DNA of 64,000 bases from Limnanthes douglasii subsp. nivea (taxonomy: Eukaryota > Streptophyta > Magnoliopsida > Brassicales > Limnanthaceae). The notes under the pieces were generated by a model. That model was not told where the DNA came from. It saw only the letters and a program-made list of their open reading frames with translations, and made no database searches. Location: assembly GCA_036936605.1 (NCBI GenBank), contig JAUPFV010000002.1:265988770-266052769 (forward strand). The letters are read 5' to 3'. Positions 42,156 to 54,063 of the stretch are shown here, in pieces (the stretch's first letter is position 1; the number at the start of each line of letters is the position of its first letter). A program made the translations under genes and the position numbers.

Positions 42156-42767
42156 TTTCAAGAGTGATTTTCTTGCAAGGTGGTTTTAGATGATTTCTTT
42201 GCAGCGTAGTATGAGATGAATAGGCTAAACTCTCATCCCTTACTTATAGCCAAACGCAATGCCCAAGGCTACGTCCAATCTAACAACTCCAATTAATTGC
42301 AAACATTTAATTGTACACGTCTAATTAATGCATGTAATGATTCAACACATCTACCTTTGTCTTTTCAACTAGCAAGCTAACCAATAGGATTAAAACATTT
42401 ATTTTTAATTACTGATGGATGTAGTTAACAGTCATTTCGATCTCATTTAATTTGCTCGTCTCCCGATAAACCTATCTAGCAGTGCAGTAATATAGTTGGT
42501 GCAACATAAATATATTATTGCGATTTACGAACGATTCACATTGCTAGATATAACATATGTGACATTAACAAACACAACAATATATCATTGCTAGATACCT
42601 TATAATGATGTTGCTAGATACAACATCTCAACATTCCTAGATACATTGTAACGACTTTGATATATACAGCATCAAGATGTTGCTAGATACAACATCTCAA
42701 CATTCCTAGATATCACGTTTTCTTTCATTTAGTCCCTCGACTAAAAAATCACCGGTCAGGGTCCCTC
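42156..42767. other. MULE-B remainder up to G3
   Basis: Contains the TATA box of the acidic gene on minus (TATAAGTA, 42241-42248) and a cluster of TTGCTAGATACAACATC repeats (42540-42720). The last 60 bases (TTTAGTCCCTCGACTAAAA) do not match the MULE family and are unassigned. Confidence 0.45.
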
Positions 42768-43144
42768 TGAAGAGTTTTAGAAACGCTCAGGGGTGATTTT
42801 GTGATACAAAGATTTCTTAGTGCTAGATTAGTTTAAGTGCTGAATTTGGGAATCTTTTTAGAGAGAGAAGTGTGAATTTAGCTTAAGTAGAGAGAGAAAG
42901 TCGTATCAAATTATTCTCGGGATCTGTGAAGCGTGTGTGGTCTTTATATAGTACAATTGCGGGCCCCACACGCTTTAACTCCCGTTTATTACATTATTGG
43001 TCCCTATATTTTTTTATCTTCTCACAATAGGTACTTCTTCAATAACCTATGCGATTTTCCCCTAACACAACTTCTTCTTTACAATTCTCTCCTAAACAAA
43101 CTTCTTCTTTGCAATTTCACCATGTCTTTTATTCTCACTCATCA
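42768..43144 (-). repeat. 3' LTR of G3
   Basis: 377 bases, TGAAGAGTTT...CTCATCA, diverged from the G2 LTRs but alignable (GCGTGTGTGGTC, CCCACACGCTTTAA). Confidence 0.85.
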
Positions 43145-43154
43145 GTAGCCCCCA

Positions 43155-43184
43155 AGTCCTAGTAAAAATAGTTTTACTGGGACT
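43155..43184. promoter_or_regulatory. Hairpin next to the polypurine tract of G3
   Basis: AGTCCTAGTAAAA and TTTTACTGGGACT are complementary except for one position, with a 4-base loop. They lie just inside the LTR, beside the C-rich complement of the polypurine tract (GTAGCCCCCA). Confidence 0.7.
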
Positions 43185-43278
43185 GTAAAGAAGTCTCCAC
43201 AGCTCCCTCGAACATCTTTTCCTCGGAGAACGCTTCCTCAATTGCAAAACTTTCTCCTCAAAAATGCTTTTGACCAAT

Positions 43279-43388
43279 ACTTCAAATGCTACATACCTCT
43301 TCGAAAAAACATCTCCTCAAATGCTACATACCTCTTCGAAAAAACGTCTCCTCAAATGCTACATACCTCTTCGAAAAAACGTCTCCTC
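43279..43388. repeat. 35-bp tandem repeat in G3
   Basis: Three copies of a unit containing CAAATGCTACATACCTCTTC and GAAAAAACGTCTCCT. Confidence 0.9.
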
Positions 43389-43798
43389 GAAACAGCGTTT
43401 TCTTAACAAGTACATCCCTTAGATTATAGACTTCTTTTATCGTATATGTACCAGTAGTAGCCCCCCAATCCTTGCAATATCTTAGGAAGGATTGGCTCAG
43501 GCCTTAATAATGTTTCATGTCGGAATTCGTTGTGCCAGCATATCACAACCACCATAATACTATGATACGACATTGTAAGGATTGACTATAGACTTTTTTT
43601 ATGATGTCAGCAGTCATACTTTCTTGTCAGTGTATCTTTGGAGAGATCGTTTCACATTCCTAAGACTGGATCATACCTCTGCAGCTTCTCCCGCGCTTTT
43701 CTGTTAACAATTCTTCACCTAGGGTACCCATAATGCCCCTAGGCAAACAATCGAAATTGCCCCGAGGCCTGACGTTCCCTAAAAGCCCATTGTCTTTC

Positions 43799-43806
43799 TA
43801 TAAATA
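43799..43806 (+). promoter_or_regulatory. TATA box of the G3 antisense gene
   Basis: TATAAATA in TTCTATAAATACTGATC, 58 bases before ATG 43864. G2 has TATATATACTGACC at the matching place (50515-50522). Confidence 0.65.
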
Positions 43807-43863
43807 CTGATCTCCCTCATTAATAGCTCAAACTTTCCACCCAGAATTTCTAGAGAGAGAAAT

Positions 43864-44006
43864 ATGGCTCACAAACCTCGTCGGATTCCAGAGTGGCTCT
43901 TTATTAGTAAAAAGTTCAAAGAGAGAGTCGCTGCTGGTGAATACACTGAGCCTTAGCCTCCACCTGCTGTGACTACCTTCTACGGTTCGTGGCCCCCTCC
44001 TCCACC
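43864..44006 (+). pseudogene. Start of the antisense extra gene of G3, truncated
   Basis: Starts MAHKPRRIPEWLFISKKF after a GAGAGAGAAAT leader; a TAG at 43954-43956 interrupts it. The reading then runs into the duplicated block after CCTCCTCCACC at 44006. It shows the original ATG that G2 has lost. Confidence 0.75.
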
Positions 44007-44514
44007 TACCAATTTTGTGTAGGAGTCTGTAATAAAAAATTAAGCTTAATATTTGTGGATAACCATCGTAAAATAAACCTACTTAGACGTGATTCATGAA
44101 ATATTTTGATTTTGTTTTTACTATTTTAGTTGTGCTATGCTAAACTAAGACCATTTATTATTAGAATGATACCTCCAAAGCAATTTTTTGTTTTAAAAAA
44201 CATAAAATGACTAATATACCCTGCATATAAAAATCCGAATTCTTTTACAAATGAGAATATTCTAAATAATAAATATTTCTTTTGAAAAAAATTCATTCCA
44301 TTATAACAAAAGTTTCATTTAAAAAAATGTGTCTTAGTTTAGACTAACCTATTTTAATTTTATATAAAAAATGGTATTTGTTTACGAGAAAAGTACGAGT
44401 AAATACATTCTCAACTATTTAATTACCCACTAGTACCCGTTTTTTGGATAGTGTAACTTGGTACCTCGAATTGAAATTTGGACAAAATACCCCCGACCAT
44501 ATATACCCGCTGGT

Positions 44515-44770
44515 AACTCGAGGTGTTTGCAATTCTCAAGATATCATGAGAATTATTTGTAACTCAGGATTTCCTGAAAAATCCGAGGATAACATGAGAG
44601 TTGCAACTCTCAGGATTTCCTGAACAATTCTCAGGATATCCTAAGAGTTGTTTGCAACTCAGGATTTCCTGAACAATTCTCAGGATATCCTGAGAGTTGT
44701 TTGCAACTCAGGATTTCCTGAACAACTCTTAGGATTTCCTGAACAACTCTCAGGATTTCTTGAGAGTTGT
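44515..44770. repeat. 49-bp tandem array of palindromes (copy 2)
   Basis: Same units as 17287-17590, with different number and order. Palindromes with core CAGGATATCCTG near 44625 and 44675. Confidence 0.8.
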
Positions 44771-45408
44771 TACTGGTGAAATTTTATTTTCTAAAAAAAA
44801 TAAAAAAATATCATCAATTGATTTAGTTTTGTTCATTTAAAAAAAAAAAACAAAAACGATCGTACTTTCATTTATTTTTTTCGAGCTCCGGTTTGAAAGA
44901 TATAGATCTTTAAAAATAAAAAAAATAAAAAAAAAATACGAAACATAAATTTTGATTACGTGGTTGTTCATGAAGAAGGAGGGTAGTTAATGTATTAAAA
45001 TAATATTAAATATTATATAGTCATTAGGTATTTGAGATGGATATTAAGAGATAATTGATCAAACCTTCGGTTTTATATGAATATAAAATAGTTGTAATTT
45101 ACGTCTGTTATTAGATTAAAAAAACAAAGAATTTGGAAAGGAAAATTTTATATTTCAATGGGAGATGAATTGTGGGCCAGCCTAACCCATTCGCCAACGG
45201 TGACACAAATATTACCGTTAACTTACTCGAATGTTACCGTTGTTTTCTCAGACAAAAAATGACTCTCTTTTTCCCCCTTGTCCATATCAAACATAATCAA
45301 CCACCACGGACAAAATTAAAACACTTAATTTTTGCTCGCATGATTTTGCAGTTCGGAGTTTCTAATTTCTGTTCTTCCCTAGTCGTGGAAACCTAATTCA
45401 CATTGAAG

Positions 45409-46400
45409 ATGGAGCTAAAATCAGGTCTGCTTCAGGAATCGGTAAGTTGAAAAGCAAGCAATGTTAGATTTGCAGAACATTTGAATATTAACTAAAACTA
45501 GGGAAATAACAAGTGTAGTAATCAATGGACTGAAACTGAATATAGATTATTGTTTATGTCAGCGCTAGTTTCAGGAGCTTGTCGAGTATGTTGCCCGGTT
45601 TTAGGAGTAATTTTCAAATATCTCCTTCTTTGCTGCCTTTTATTTGACCCAGCCATTAAATTCTGTCTCTATCCCTACTCATGATCTTGAAATTGCAGGA
45701 TGTGTACTTTTGTTGAGACATATGTATTGTGAATAGGTAAATTTCAGCTCGGGTAGTTATTTCAGCACCACCAACAGTAAAGCGGGCAACCCCAGTCTTC
45801 CATTTGATGCTGGATTTGAGGTGCTAATTTTTTATTTTATTTTGAAACTGATGTCTTGGAATTCAATAATTGATTCTACGTATATGACTCATCTTCTGTC
45901 TGTTCTCTGCTACATCTAATTTGGCTCTTTTGGATGGACTCACAGTCAGGACAGATGGAACTTTGTCAAACGGTCTTGTTACAGCTGCAGCAGGAAGAAC
46001 TGGACACTTTGCCGGCCAGGTATAACCTATATGATTCTATACGAAACTTAGCTATTCGTTAACAAGTTGCCTTGCTTCTGTCGAAAGGAGGCAAAAGATG
46101 CTTCTTCCTTTTAGACAAACCATGTTTTCCCATTCTTTCAGTTATGGGTTCATAAAAAAATCGTGGAGAAATGAATCTTGTAATCATATGGTTTTTGGAT
46201 TTAAACTTCAGTTTCAAGCATTAATTTATCTGCAAACAACGGAGCTTAAAGAGTCTAGTATTTTTTTTTTTCAGGCTCAAAAGATCTAAGAATTAGGTGT
46301 AGATGGAATGATCTACGAATCTGTTGGTAATTACATGTTTCACTTGTATTTGGATGCTCTGGCAGTCTATGGACGGCTCTTCGTAATGGAATGATTTTGC
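45409..46400 (+). pseudogene. ZADH2-like gene fragment, copy 2
   Basis: Almost identical to 18226-19090 through the first exon and the LVTAAAGRTGHFAGQ exon. The last exon differs: AQKI then a stop, only one GVDGMIYE unit, NYMFHL in place of GDMFHL, and it is cut after GATTTTGC. Confidence 0.8.
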
Positions 46401-46487
46401 CTTTCTATCGCCGACATATTCCTTTAATAAACCTATTTCTTTTTAAGATTTAATTTTATTTTGATACCACAATTACCCTCAACCTAA

Positions 46488-46494
46488 TATATAA
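46488..46494 (+). promoter_or_regulatory. TATA box in left end of MULE-C
   Basis: TATATAA in CCTAATATATAAGTC, same position as in MULE-A and MULE-B. Confidence 0.55.
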
Positions 46495-47532
46495 GTCTAA
46501 TTTATAAAAAAAAAAAGTCTTTTTTACTACAATATCATCACGCAAAATTTGAAATTTGAATTTATGACTCTCTCTCCTCTCTCCTAGCCTAACAAACAAC
46601 CCATTTTTCAAGAAGGGTATGTTGGTTTCAAATTTTCTTGCCATGATCAGTTTCTTGCGGCAACCACCATTGGCCACCGACGATCCTACCTAAATACCGT
46701 TCATCTTTAAAACCACCGTTCCCCGTTATTTTCGATCACAGGTGAGCAAAAACCGTCGACGAAACTGAGCTTTTCGGCTTCTGTCAAACAACTTTTTCAC
46801 TTCTCGAACTACAAAACACCATTAGGAACCTGACTCTCGACTCAAACTTGTGAACCAGTTCCGAAATCAACCTCACGTTACTGTCGACTTCACTTGAAAA
46901 TCAGATCGAAGGTGAGTAGAACCTGAATGCACTATTTTCTTTTTCCGTTTTCCAGCTTAATATGAGATTAACTAGTCGAAATCATGTATGTTTAATGGCA
47001 AGAAAACGTTTAGATTTTGTTTAGTTTATCGTTCTGGTCGATTAACGATCGATAAATTCTTAAGTAACTTTCCGGTAAGCATTTGCAGTTTTTCAGTCCG
47101 ATTGAACATGATGCGTTTGCTGTGTGTTTAGTCTCAGAGATGATGATGCGATTTACGCGTTGTTTTTAGTCTGTCGTTGCTAGTTTGGTTGAGTCTTCTA
47201 CTATCGTTGCATTTTATTTGTTGAATACTTATAGTGCTAGATACATGAACCATTACCTTTAATCATTGCGTTTTTACCGGGCACTGATACATATCTTTGC
47301 GATTTGTGTATGAATATAGTGGTTGCTAGATGTGGGTATGAACATTGCGATTTGCGATTGTAAGTTAGAGACATTGCTATATTGGGTTTTATACATTGCG
47401 ATTGTAGTTATGCGACATTGCTAGATGCTTTCAAACATATATCATTTAGATACAATTTGTCTGTAATACATTCATGCGTTGTTCGATGCCCTACAACAAA
47501 CTAACGCAAACTCCTACAATTCAGTGTAGTAT

Positions 47533-49432
47533 ATGTCGAAACCTAGAGTTTGTATTTTCAAATTTGGTGACGAATCAGCTATTGTTTCGTTGTGCGAATT
47601 TGAAAATTTTGACTCTTTGCAACAGTACGTTGAAAGCACATGACCGGATCTTGATAAAGGCAACTACATCATTAACTATTCTTATGGTGCTCAGAAGAAT
47701 TGTTTGTTTAATAAGGAGACAAATTTTATTGGTTTGGAAGTATACCTTGATGTCGAGCGTCTCAAAAGTGTTAGTTTTGTTATCGAAGAACAGATTGCCG
47801 ATAAAGGCTCTGCAATTAAACGTAAACAACCTGTTCAACTTTTCGAAGAAGCCTCCAATAACCAACGTACTAGTGGTGAAAGTAGTAACTGTTTAGTTAT
47901 TTCAACCCCGAAGAGAAGAGATCTTGCTACAACTGGATGGGCTGAAGCTATCGTCAGTGTTGGTCAGTTATTTGCTGATGGTGGTGTAGGTCTAAGGTTA
48001 TCCTTATCCTGTTATGCATTAGAGAACGGTTTTGCCTTGAAGTACATGCATAATACCTTTGGGAAGATCACAGTTTATTATGTAAACAAAGATCACAGTT
48101 GATTCTAAAACCGGTTTAATGACTATAAAAAGATTTGTTAATACCTATACTTACAGTCCCGTATTCACAAAAAAGAAGAGCAGACATTTGTCATCTGATT
48201 TGATTGCCGATGAGATTCACGATTCTCTTAGGAACTCCCAAAGTGTAAGAACTAAGATTATACAGTCCTCTATCAAGCAAGACTACGATTAGACATTTCT
48301 TATCGTCTATCGTGGAATGCTTTAGAAAAGGCAAGGCGTGTAGTATTTGGAGATAGTAACACTTCTTTCGGATTGCTAAAAGGATACTTCAAGAGACTAA
48401 AGAGTCGTGATATCACAACGGACTGCCATTTGGATTTAGCTCCCAGCAATGTTTTCCGACGCTGTTTTATAACGTTCATGGTGTGCCTTCAGGGTTTCCA
48501 TTCATACCGGCCTTTATTGTACGTTAACGAAATCCATCTAACAGGGAAGCATGATGGTGTGTTTCTCTCAGCAGTGGTAAAGGATGGCAGCAACGGTCAG
48601 TCCATCTTTTAGTTTACATGTTGCTAGATATGTGCTTTTTTGTTTCAAACATATATCATCAACTAAGGTTGCTAGATTGGTTATATTTAGATTGCGATTT
48701 CTGCCTCTACATTTTATTTAAAACACATATGATGAACGCTAGATTGGCAGAATTAGGTTGCTAGATAGGTTAGTTTAGTGTTAGCGATTTACAGCTAATC
48801 TAGACTGCTAGATTGAAAATGCAACCGTTGCAGTGGTGTTGCTAGATAAGTGGTATATATTGCGATTTACATTCATTCAACCTAACAATTTAGTCTGGTT
48901 GTATGTCTGCAACTTTCTATATAACCCTAGAAACAAATGTAATTTTATGTGTTGTTGCAGGTCTATTTCCCATTGCTTTTAATATTTTTGGTAGTGAAGA
49001 CTCAAACAATTGGTTTTGGTTTTTGCAAAGTCTAAAACCGCATTTGCTAGGGCGCCAAATAACTTTTATTTCAGACCGTCATGCTGGTATTATTAAAGCT
49101 CTTGAACACACAAACAGAGTCCATAGAAACAATATGTTAGTGATGTTTAAGAGCTGTGCTTATGCCCGGACCGTGGACCTTTTTAACGAACGACTAGCTC
49201 AGTTTCAGCGCCAAGGGGGTGATCGTATTGCCAAATTTCTAAACAATTTTCCAACAGAAAAGTATGCTCAGGCATACGTTAAAGGCAAACGGTATGGGGC
49301 GATGGCTTCAACAGCTGTGGAATCGTTCAATGCGCAGATTATAAAATTGTGCAATCTGTATATACCGGAATTGGTCGAGAGGATTAGAGTTCTTCTTGTG
49401 ACTCAGATGTCTCGACGTTTATAAGAGGGTCT
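47533..49432 (+). pseudogene. MULE-C transposase, 5' part
   Basis: ATG 47533 (MSKPRVCIFKFGDESAIV), stop after VEST (a TGA at 47642 where MULE-B has Trp), and a deletion with frame loss near 48093 in the DNA-binding domain (HTC motif changed to TYTYSP). The first catalytic Asp is Asn (LLYVNEIHL). The intron is 48596-48960 (GTCAGT...TTGCAG). Exon 2 keeps ITFISDRHAGI, but a 72-base in-frame deletion removes the segment with the His-Leu motif before KALEHTNRV. VESFNAQIIKL is present. G2 interrupts it at 49433, two codons after a TAA (49423). Confidence 0.9.
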
Positions 49433-49845
49433 TGAAGAGTTTGAGAATAGCTAGAGGGGTAATTTTGTGTTACGAGAATCTTTTAGTGTTAAAGTAATCT
49501 TTAGGTTTTTTTGTTAAGCTGCCTGTTTAGAGAGAGAAAGTGAGAGCTAGATTAAGTAGAGAGAGAAAGTAATATTATATCAAATCCTAGAATCTAAGAA
49601 GCGTGTGTGGTCCTTTTATAGTACAATTGCGGGTCCCACACGCTTTAATTCCAACTTATTATATCTTTGGTCCCTATATCTTTTCACCTCCTCATAATGG
49701 CTATTTCTATTGTAGTCTATACAATTTTCCCCTAATACAACTTCGTCTTCATAATTCTCTCCTTACAAACTTCTTCTTTATAATTCTCTCCTAATAAAAC
49801 TATTTCTTTACAATTTTCTCACACGTCTTTTATTCTTCCTCATCA
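49433..49845 (-). repeat. 3' LTR of G2
   Basis: 413 bases; GCGTGTGTGGTCCTTTTATAG core. Read on minus it starts TGATGAGGAAG, like the G1 start TGATAAGGAAAG. Confidence 0.93.
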
Positions 49846-49854
49846 ATAGCCCCC

Positions 49855-49886
49855 CAGTCCTAGTAAAAATATTTTTACTAGGACTG
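49855..49886. promoter_or_regulatory. Perfect 32-bp palindrome beside the polypurine tract of G2
   Basis: CAGTCCTAGTAAAAAT is followed at once by its exact reverse complement. In element orientation the palindrome precedes the polypurine tract GGGGGGCTAT and the LTR. Confidence 0.85.
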
Positions 49887-50514
49887 TAGAAATATCTCCA
49901 AATTTCGTCTTATGCCTTCAATTCTCTTTGAAGATGTGCCTCCTCGAATAGTTTTCCTCTTCGAAAATCGTTTACACCTTAATTCTTCAAGAAACATTTT
50001 TTCAAACAATACCTCTTCGAAAACTACTTCATAGAGAACTGTTCTTCGAAAACTATCTCCTAATGAAACACCTCTAATAAACTGCTCTTTGATGAAGAAA
50101 AAGTCTCCTCTTCGAAAATATAGTCTCTCATGTTATTACCAGTAGCCCCCAATCCTTGCAATGTGTTAGTACAGCTTTGAAACAAACCTCTCTTTAATTT
50201 TGTCATCGGACTTGACTGACCCAACATTACCAAATTGCCCCCACTAGACTAAGATATTGCAAGAATTTAGATGCCTCGAACTTATCAGTACGAAATGGTG
50301 GGCCGTTATTGTGACGTCAGAAATCGTGGCTCTTTGTCACCAAATATTTTGGAGATCTTATTCATGTTCCAAATGCTTTTCATCATTGAATTGTCCTTTC
50401 ACCTTCACCCTTGTTTTTCAAACCAGCAAAAGCGCACCTATGGTACCTTATGCCCATAGGCAAACAAGAGAAAAAGTCCCCAAACCTTATTGACTCTAAA
50501 AGCCCATCTCGCTC

Positions 50515-50522
50515 TATATATA
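50515..50522 (+). promoter_or_regulatory. TATA box of the G2 antisense gene
   Basis: TATATATA in GCTCTATATATACTGACC, about 60 bases upstream of the lost start codon. Confidence 0.6.
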
Positions 50523-50581
50523 CTGACCCCTTTCTTTAACATTCCAAACTTTTTACTCTAAAAATTTCTAGAGAGAGAAAG

Positions 50582-53371
50582 CTGGCTTATAAACCTCGTC
50601 GGATTCCATAGTGGCTTTTGATTAGTAAAAAATTTCAAGAGAAAGTTGCTGCTGGTGATTACTTGGAGCCTCAACCCCAAGCTACGGTTACTACATTTTA
50701 TAGCTTCTGGCCTCCACCGGAGAAGTCCACTGCCATCATTCCCCTCGAAGTTTCACAACAGAGTCTAATATCCGATCTCAACACCGTCGAAGTTATGGGT
50801 AAAGATAAACAGCCTAAACACTCGTATGGGAAGAGGAAAATGCACCATAAGAAAAAAATCTGAGGAGCGCAAGCGGGCTAAATGGACTCCCTTAGAAACT
50901 CCAATCTCTCATTTGGTTATAAAAACTGAAAACCCTCCTCCAAAAAATGACAACTCGGGATCAAGTTTCCCAGCCACTCCTTCAATAACAGCAACTAGAA
51001 GCCCTCGATTTTCTCCAGGAAGAAACACCTTAACCGAAGACGAGCTTCGAGCAATGCGGAAGAAAGCCTTGGTTGCTAAGGGGAAAAGAATTTCCTCAGA
51101 TATCCATGAGCCAGAAACTCAACCAGCATCTTCTGTAGAGCAAAAGAAGACCACTAACTTGCCTTTAGAATCTTCTAGTCAAGCGACTACCAATCATCTA
51201 GTAATGTCCGAAGAGTAAGCTCGCCGGATTGCACCTAAGTCTAAGGGAGATATCACTCTTCCCTCAGAGCTCGATGCCATTGCAGATAACAATATCTGAG
51301 GGATCGAGAACAAACACATGGGGGCACTGCACAACATACGATATAAGTATTTTTCACCCTCTAAAGAGCCCATGCTGAGGACCCGGTGGTGCATTCCTTT
51401 GTATATTGACATAAGGTTTCCCTCAGAAGGTGAGACTCCTTTATCAGTAAGGGATGATGAACTAGTTGTTTATATCAAAATTATGAATTGGGGGTTAAGG
51501 TTTCCTTTAGACCCATTTTTATTAAGTACTTTGCCAAGATTAGTCTCTGCCCTTCACAAGCCGGACCAAACATGTGGTTCACGCTTATGGCAATCATTAT
51601 GGCTTCGAGGATTTCAGGCACCAAATTCTCCTCGGAAGAGCTGATCGGACTATCTGGATTAGCAAGGAATCCATTTTCCCATTTTAATCACTAACATTTG
51701 GCCGACGACAAAAGGTTTTAAAAGACTTGCTAGAGGCGGATAAGAAATGGAGGCAACAATTCATCTTCTTCTCTGGTCACTGGGAGACAGGGTCAGAATC
51801 GACTCCTTCGAATCCTCACAGGCTATCCCTCTTGTGGACCAACAAATGTAAGTTTACTAACTTCTTTGACCTTTCCTCCTCGGATAATAATGTACTGACT
51901 TGAAAATTCTTGTAGCTATGACAGGTATTTCAAAACCCTACTTGGATTATGTTGAGAGTGACACTACTGTCTTCACCAAATTGAGCGAGTGGGCCAAAGA
52001 ACATTGGGAAAATAGATTTTGCTTGTGCTTCGTGAATAACAGCTTAGTCATGAGCCGGTTATGGAGGTTGAACCCTCTTGATCGATTGAACCTAAAAGAA
52101 CTAATGACCCCTCGCCCACAACAAGAAGTTCTAGATCGAGTGACTAAAAAAGACATACTCATATACCTCCCAAAACGCTCTCGTGCCAAGAGTCACCTTC
52201 GTGAATCCGACAAGGAAGTTTCCACGAAGGATCGTCAGTCAGATAACGAAGGGATAGTTACCAATCAGGAACCATCTCCCTCGGCCAACATTGTGATACC
52301 CGATTCCAATTCTCCGCCAAAGAAATCTATCCATCCTCCGAAGAAGAAAGATACCAAAGCAAGAGAAAAGAAAAACTAAGATGTCTTAGAGCCCATCCAA
52401 GAATTACCCGAGGATGGCAAAATGCAAGATAACGTTCAAGATCCGCTCAGGGCAACAAGCTCCAACAAATATCAAGTGAGCCTGAAAAAGAAATTAGAGG
52501 TATTTCACCCAAGGAACACTCAAATCAGACACCTAGCTCTCCTCTTACCCAAGCGTCAAGTCCTGCTCCCCTCGAAAATTCCCCAATACTGGCCCCGCTC
52601 CCCATTCCTCAGAGCAATCCTCCTTAACATGTTGATCTTAATATTCTTACAGGTGAGTCTTCGGATTTTGACCCCACAGCATTAGGCTCATCAACCAGCT
52701 CATTCGAAGTTCCTCGTCACGATGAATTCTCGCTAAATCTTCGAAGCTTGCTGTATACTTCTGTCAACAAGGGAAAGAAGATGCAACATCTGGAGGATCG
52801 AAAAAACCATTATAAGTTCAAAGCGTCTTTGGTCTCTTCGCAACTTAAGGAGGCAAAGAAACAATATGCTGTCGTGGAGAGTTAAGCAGATGCCCTTTAT
52901 AAAAAACTGTCTGCCTTTGAAAATTATGTCATTATGCTCGAAAGATACTGCTAAGAAGAAAGGGACCTCTACCAACAGAAAACGGGAGCCCTAGAAAAAC
53001 TTCTGACAGAGCTTAAAAAAGCTCACGAACTGGCATGAAGTGGATTTAAGAATTGCGGTGATTACTATGAAAAGATGCAAAAGGACAGAGAAAAGTTGGT
53101 GAAGCGAATCGAAGATTTTCCTCGGCAAGTTAAGGAGGAGAAGGAAAAAGCCGTGAATGCCTATGCAGCTAAGTGCACAAGCAACCTTAGTGCTCGAGAT
53201 GCTACAGTCCGAGCAGACCTGATTATCCAAATTCATGCAGAGCACCGCAAATATGACTTAGGCAGCCTTTGGAAACTCATCTCCTCGGACCTCCGTCCTC
53301 CTCACATTGTGGTGAGTGATAGTGAGTCATCAGATTCTGAGAAAATTCACTCCTCGGATAAGTCTAACTAG
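50582..53371 (+). pseudogene. G2 antisense extra gene (aORF)
   Basis: The start codon is CTG where G3 has ATG (50582-50584), followed by a stop in RIP-stop-WLLISKKF. Basic and Ser/Pro-rich segments follow. The globular domain (ALHNIRYKYF, SEGETPLSVRDDELVVYIKI, NWGLRFPLDPFL) matches the G1 gene. The intron at 51848-51915 (GTAAGT...CTTGTAG) is at the same point and phase 1 as in G1, followed by LSEWAKEHWENRF. Lys/Glu-rich coiled segments, DLGSLWKLISSDLRPP (G1: DLTDLWKQVPEEDRP) and an acidic SDSESSDSEKIHSSDKSN tail end it at 53371. At least five frameshifts or stops. Function unknown. Confidence 0.8.
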
Positions 53372-53401
53372 TTAGGAAAAATGGTAGCATAATTAGCAGT
53401 T

Positions 53402-53560
53402 TTTTGTGTATAAGTCCTTTTAAGGCGATTTTTGTAACCCATCTGCCTTTATTCGAGGAGATGGACTCCTCGAATTTTTGTGTATGAGTCCTTTTAAGGC
53501 GATTTTTGTAACCCATCTAACTTTATTTGAGGAGATGGACTCCTCGAATTTTTGTGTATG
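53402..53560. repeat. 79-bp direct repeat downstream of G2 antisense gene
   Basis: Two copies containing TGTGTATGAGTCCTTTTAAG and GAGGAGATGGACTCCTCGAA. The segment ATTCGAGGAGATGGACTCCTCGAAT can also form a hairpin. Confidence 0.8.
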
Positions 53561-53714
53561 TCATAGCTTGGAATGTCAATCGTTTAACATATTAATTATC
53601 ATACTTTTCATAAGTGTTTGCCAACTTGCGTTGAATGGTTGGTCTATACCGACTTGCATCGTAATATTCATTATGAACTGTGCTAAGACTAGCTTAGGAG
53701 AAATAATTTGAGGC

Positions 53715-53925
53715 ACCGAAAAATTCGAGGCACAAAATATTGTGACCCAAATAATAGTTCGAGGCAACAAAAAATATAAATAGTTCGAAGCACCAAAAAC
53801 TTCGAGGCACAAAATATTGTGGCCCAAATAATAGTTCGAGGCAACAAAAAATATAAATAGTTCGAAGCACCAAAACATTCGGGGCACAAAATATTGTGGC
53901 CCAAATAATAGTTCGAGGCAAAAAA
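53715..53925. repeat. 77-bp tandem array between pol and antisense gene of G2
   Basis: About 2.7 copies of a unit with TTCGAGGCACAAAATATTGT and ATAGTTCGAGGCAACAAA. Located at the point where pol and the antisense gene converge, as the 34-bp array does in G1. Confidence 0.88.
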
Positions 53926-54063
53926 TGCGTTGTATTAATTAGCTCGTAGTGACACCTCGTTAAAACCTTCCTGTGCCTAACAGGGTAGGAAAGAGTATGC
54001 CCTCGCTGTTTTTAGTAAACCTGAAATTTCCTAAGAAACAAACATTATATGCTAACTTCTTTC

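Larger units (their letters stand above)
37341..42767 (+). mobile_element. MULE-B, right end cut by gypsy G3
   Basis: Left end GGCCAACATATTACTATC directly follows the right end of MULE-A; the two may share the GGCC. Order: TIR with TATA box, leader with intron-like donor GAAGGTGAGTAG at about 37884, transposase, acidic gene on minus. Sequence stops matching the family near 42720, and an LTR begins at 42768, so the right TIR is missing here. More similar to MULE-C than to MULE-A. Confidence 0.75.
42768..44006 (-). mobile_element. G3: truncated gypsy of the G2 family
   Basis: One LTR (42768-43144), the hairpin and polypurine tract, the promoter and the first 143 bases of the antisense gene, in the same arrangement as 49433-50720 of G2. 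It stops abruptly at 44006 inside the antisense gene, where the duplicated block begins. No second LTR lies in the window. Confidence 0.85.
44007..46400 (+). repeat. Duplicated block, copy 2
   Basis: Second copy of 16762-19253. Its left junction lies inside the G3 antisense gene. Its right junction lies in the left end of MULE-C, which has lost its first roughly 80 bases. It includes the 380-base left flank, a palindromic array, the upstream region and the ZADH2-like pieces. Confidence 0.9.

Noticed and set aside
42933..43148. Short plus-strand ORFs in G2-family LTRs (also 49603 and 62437)
   Set aside because: All three start at the same LTR position (MCGPFIVQLR-like) and reflect LTR sequence, not a gene; gag-pol reads the other strand.
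53576..53921. Three overlapping minus-strand ORFs rich in Phe, Leu and Cys
   Set aside because: Repetitive (FFVASNYYLGHNILC repeated) because they translate the 77-bp tandem array.
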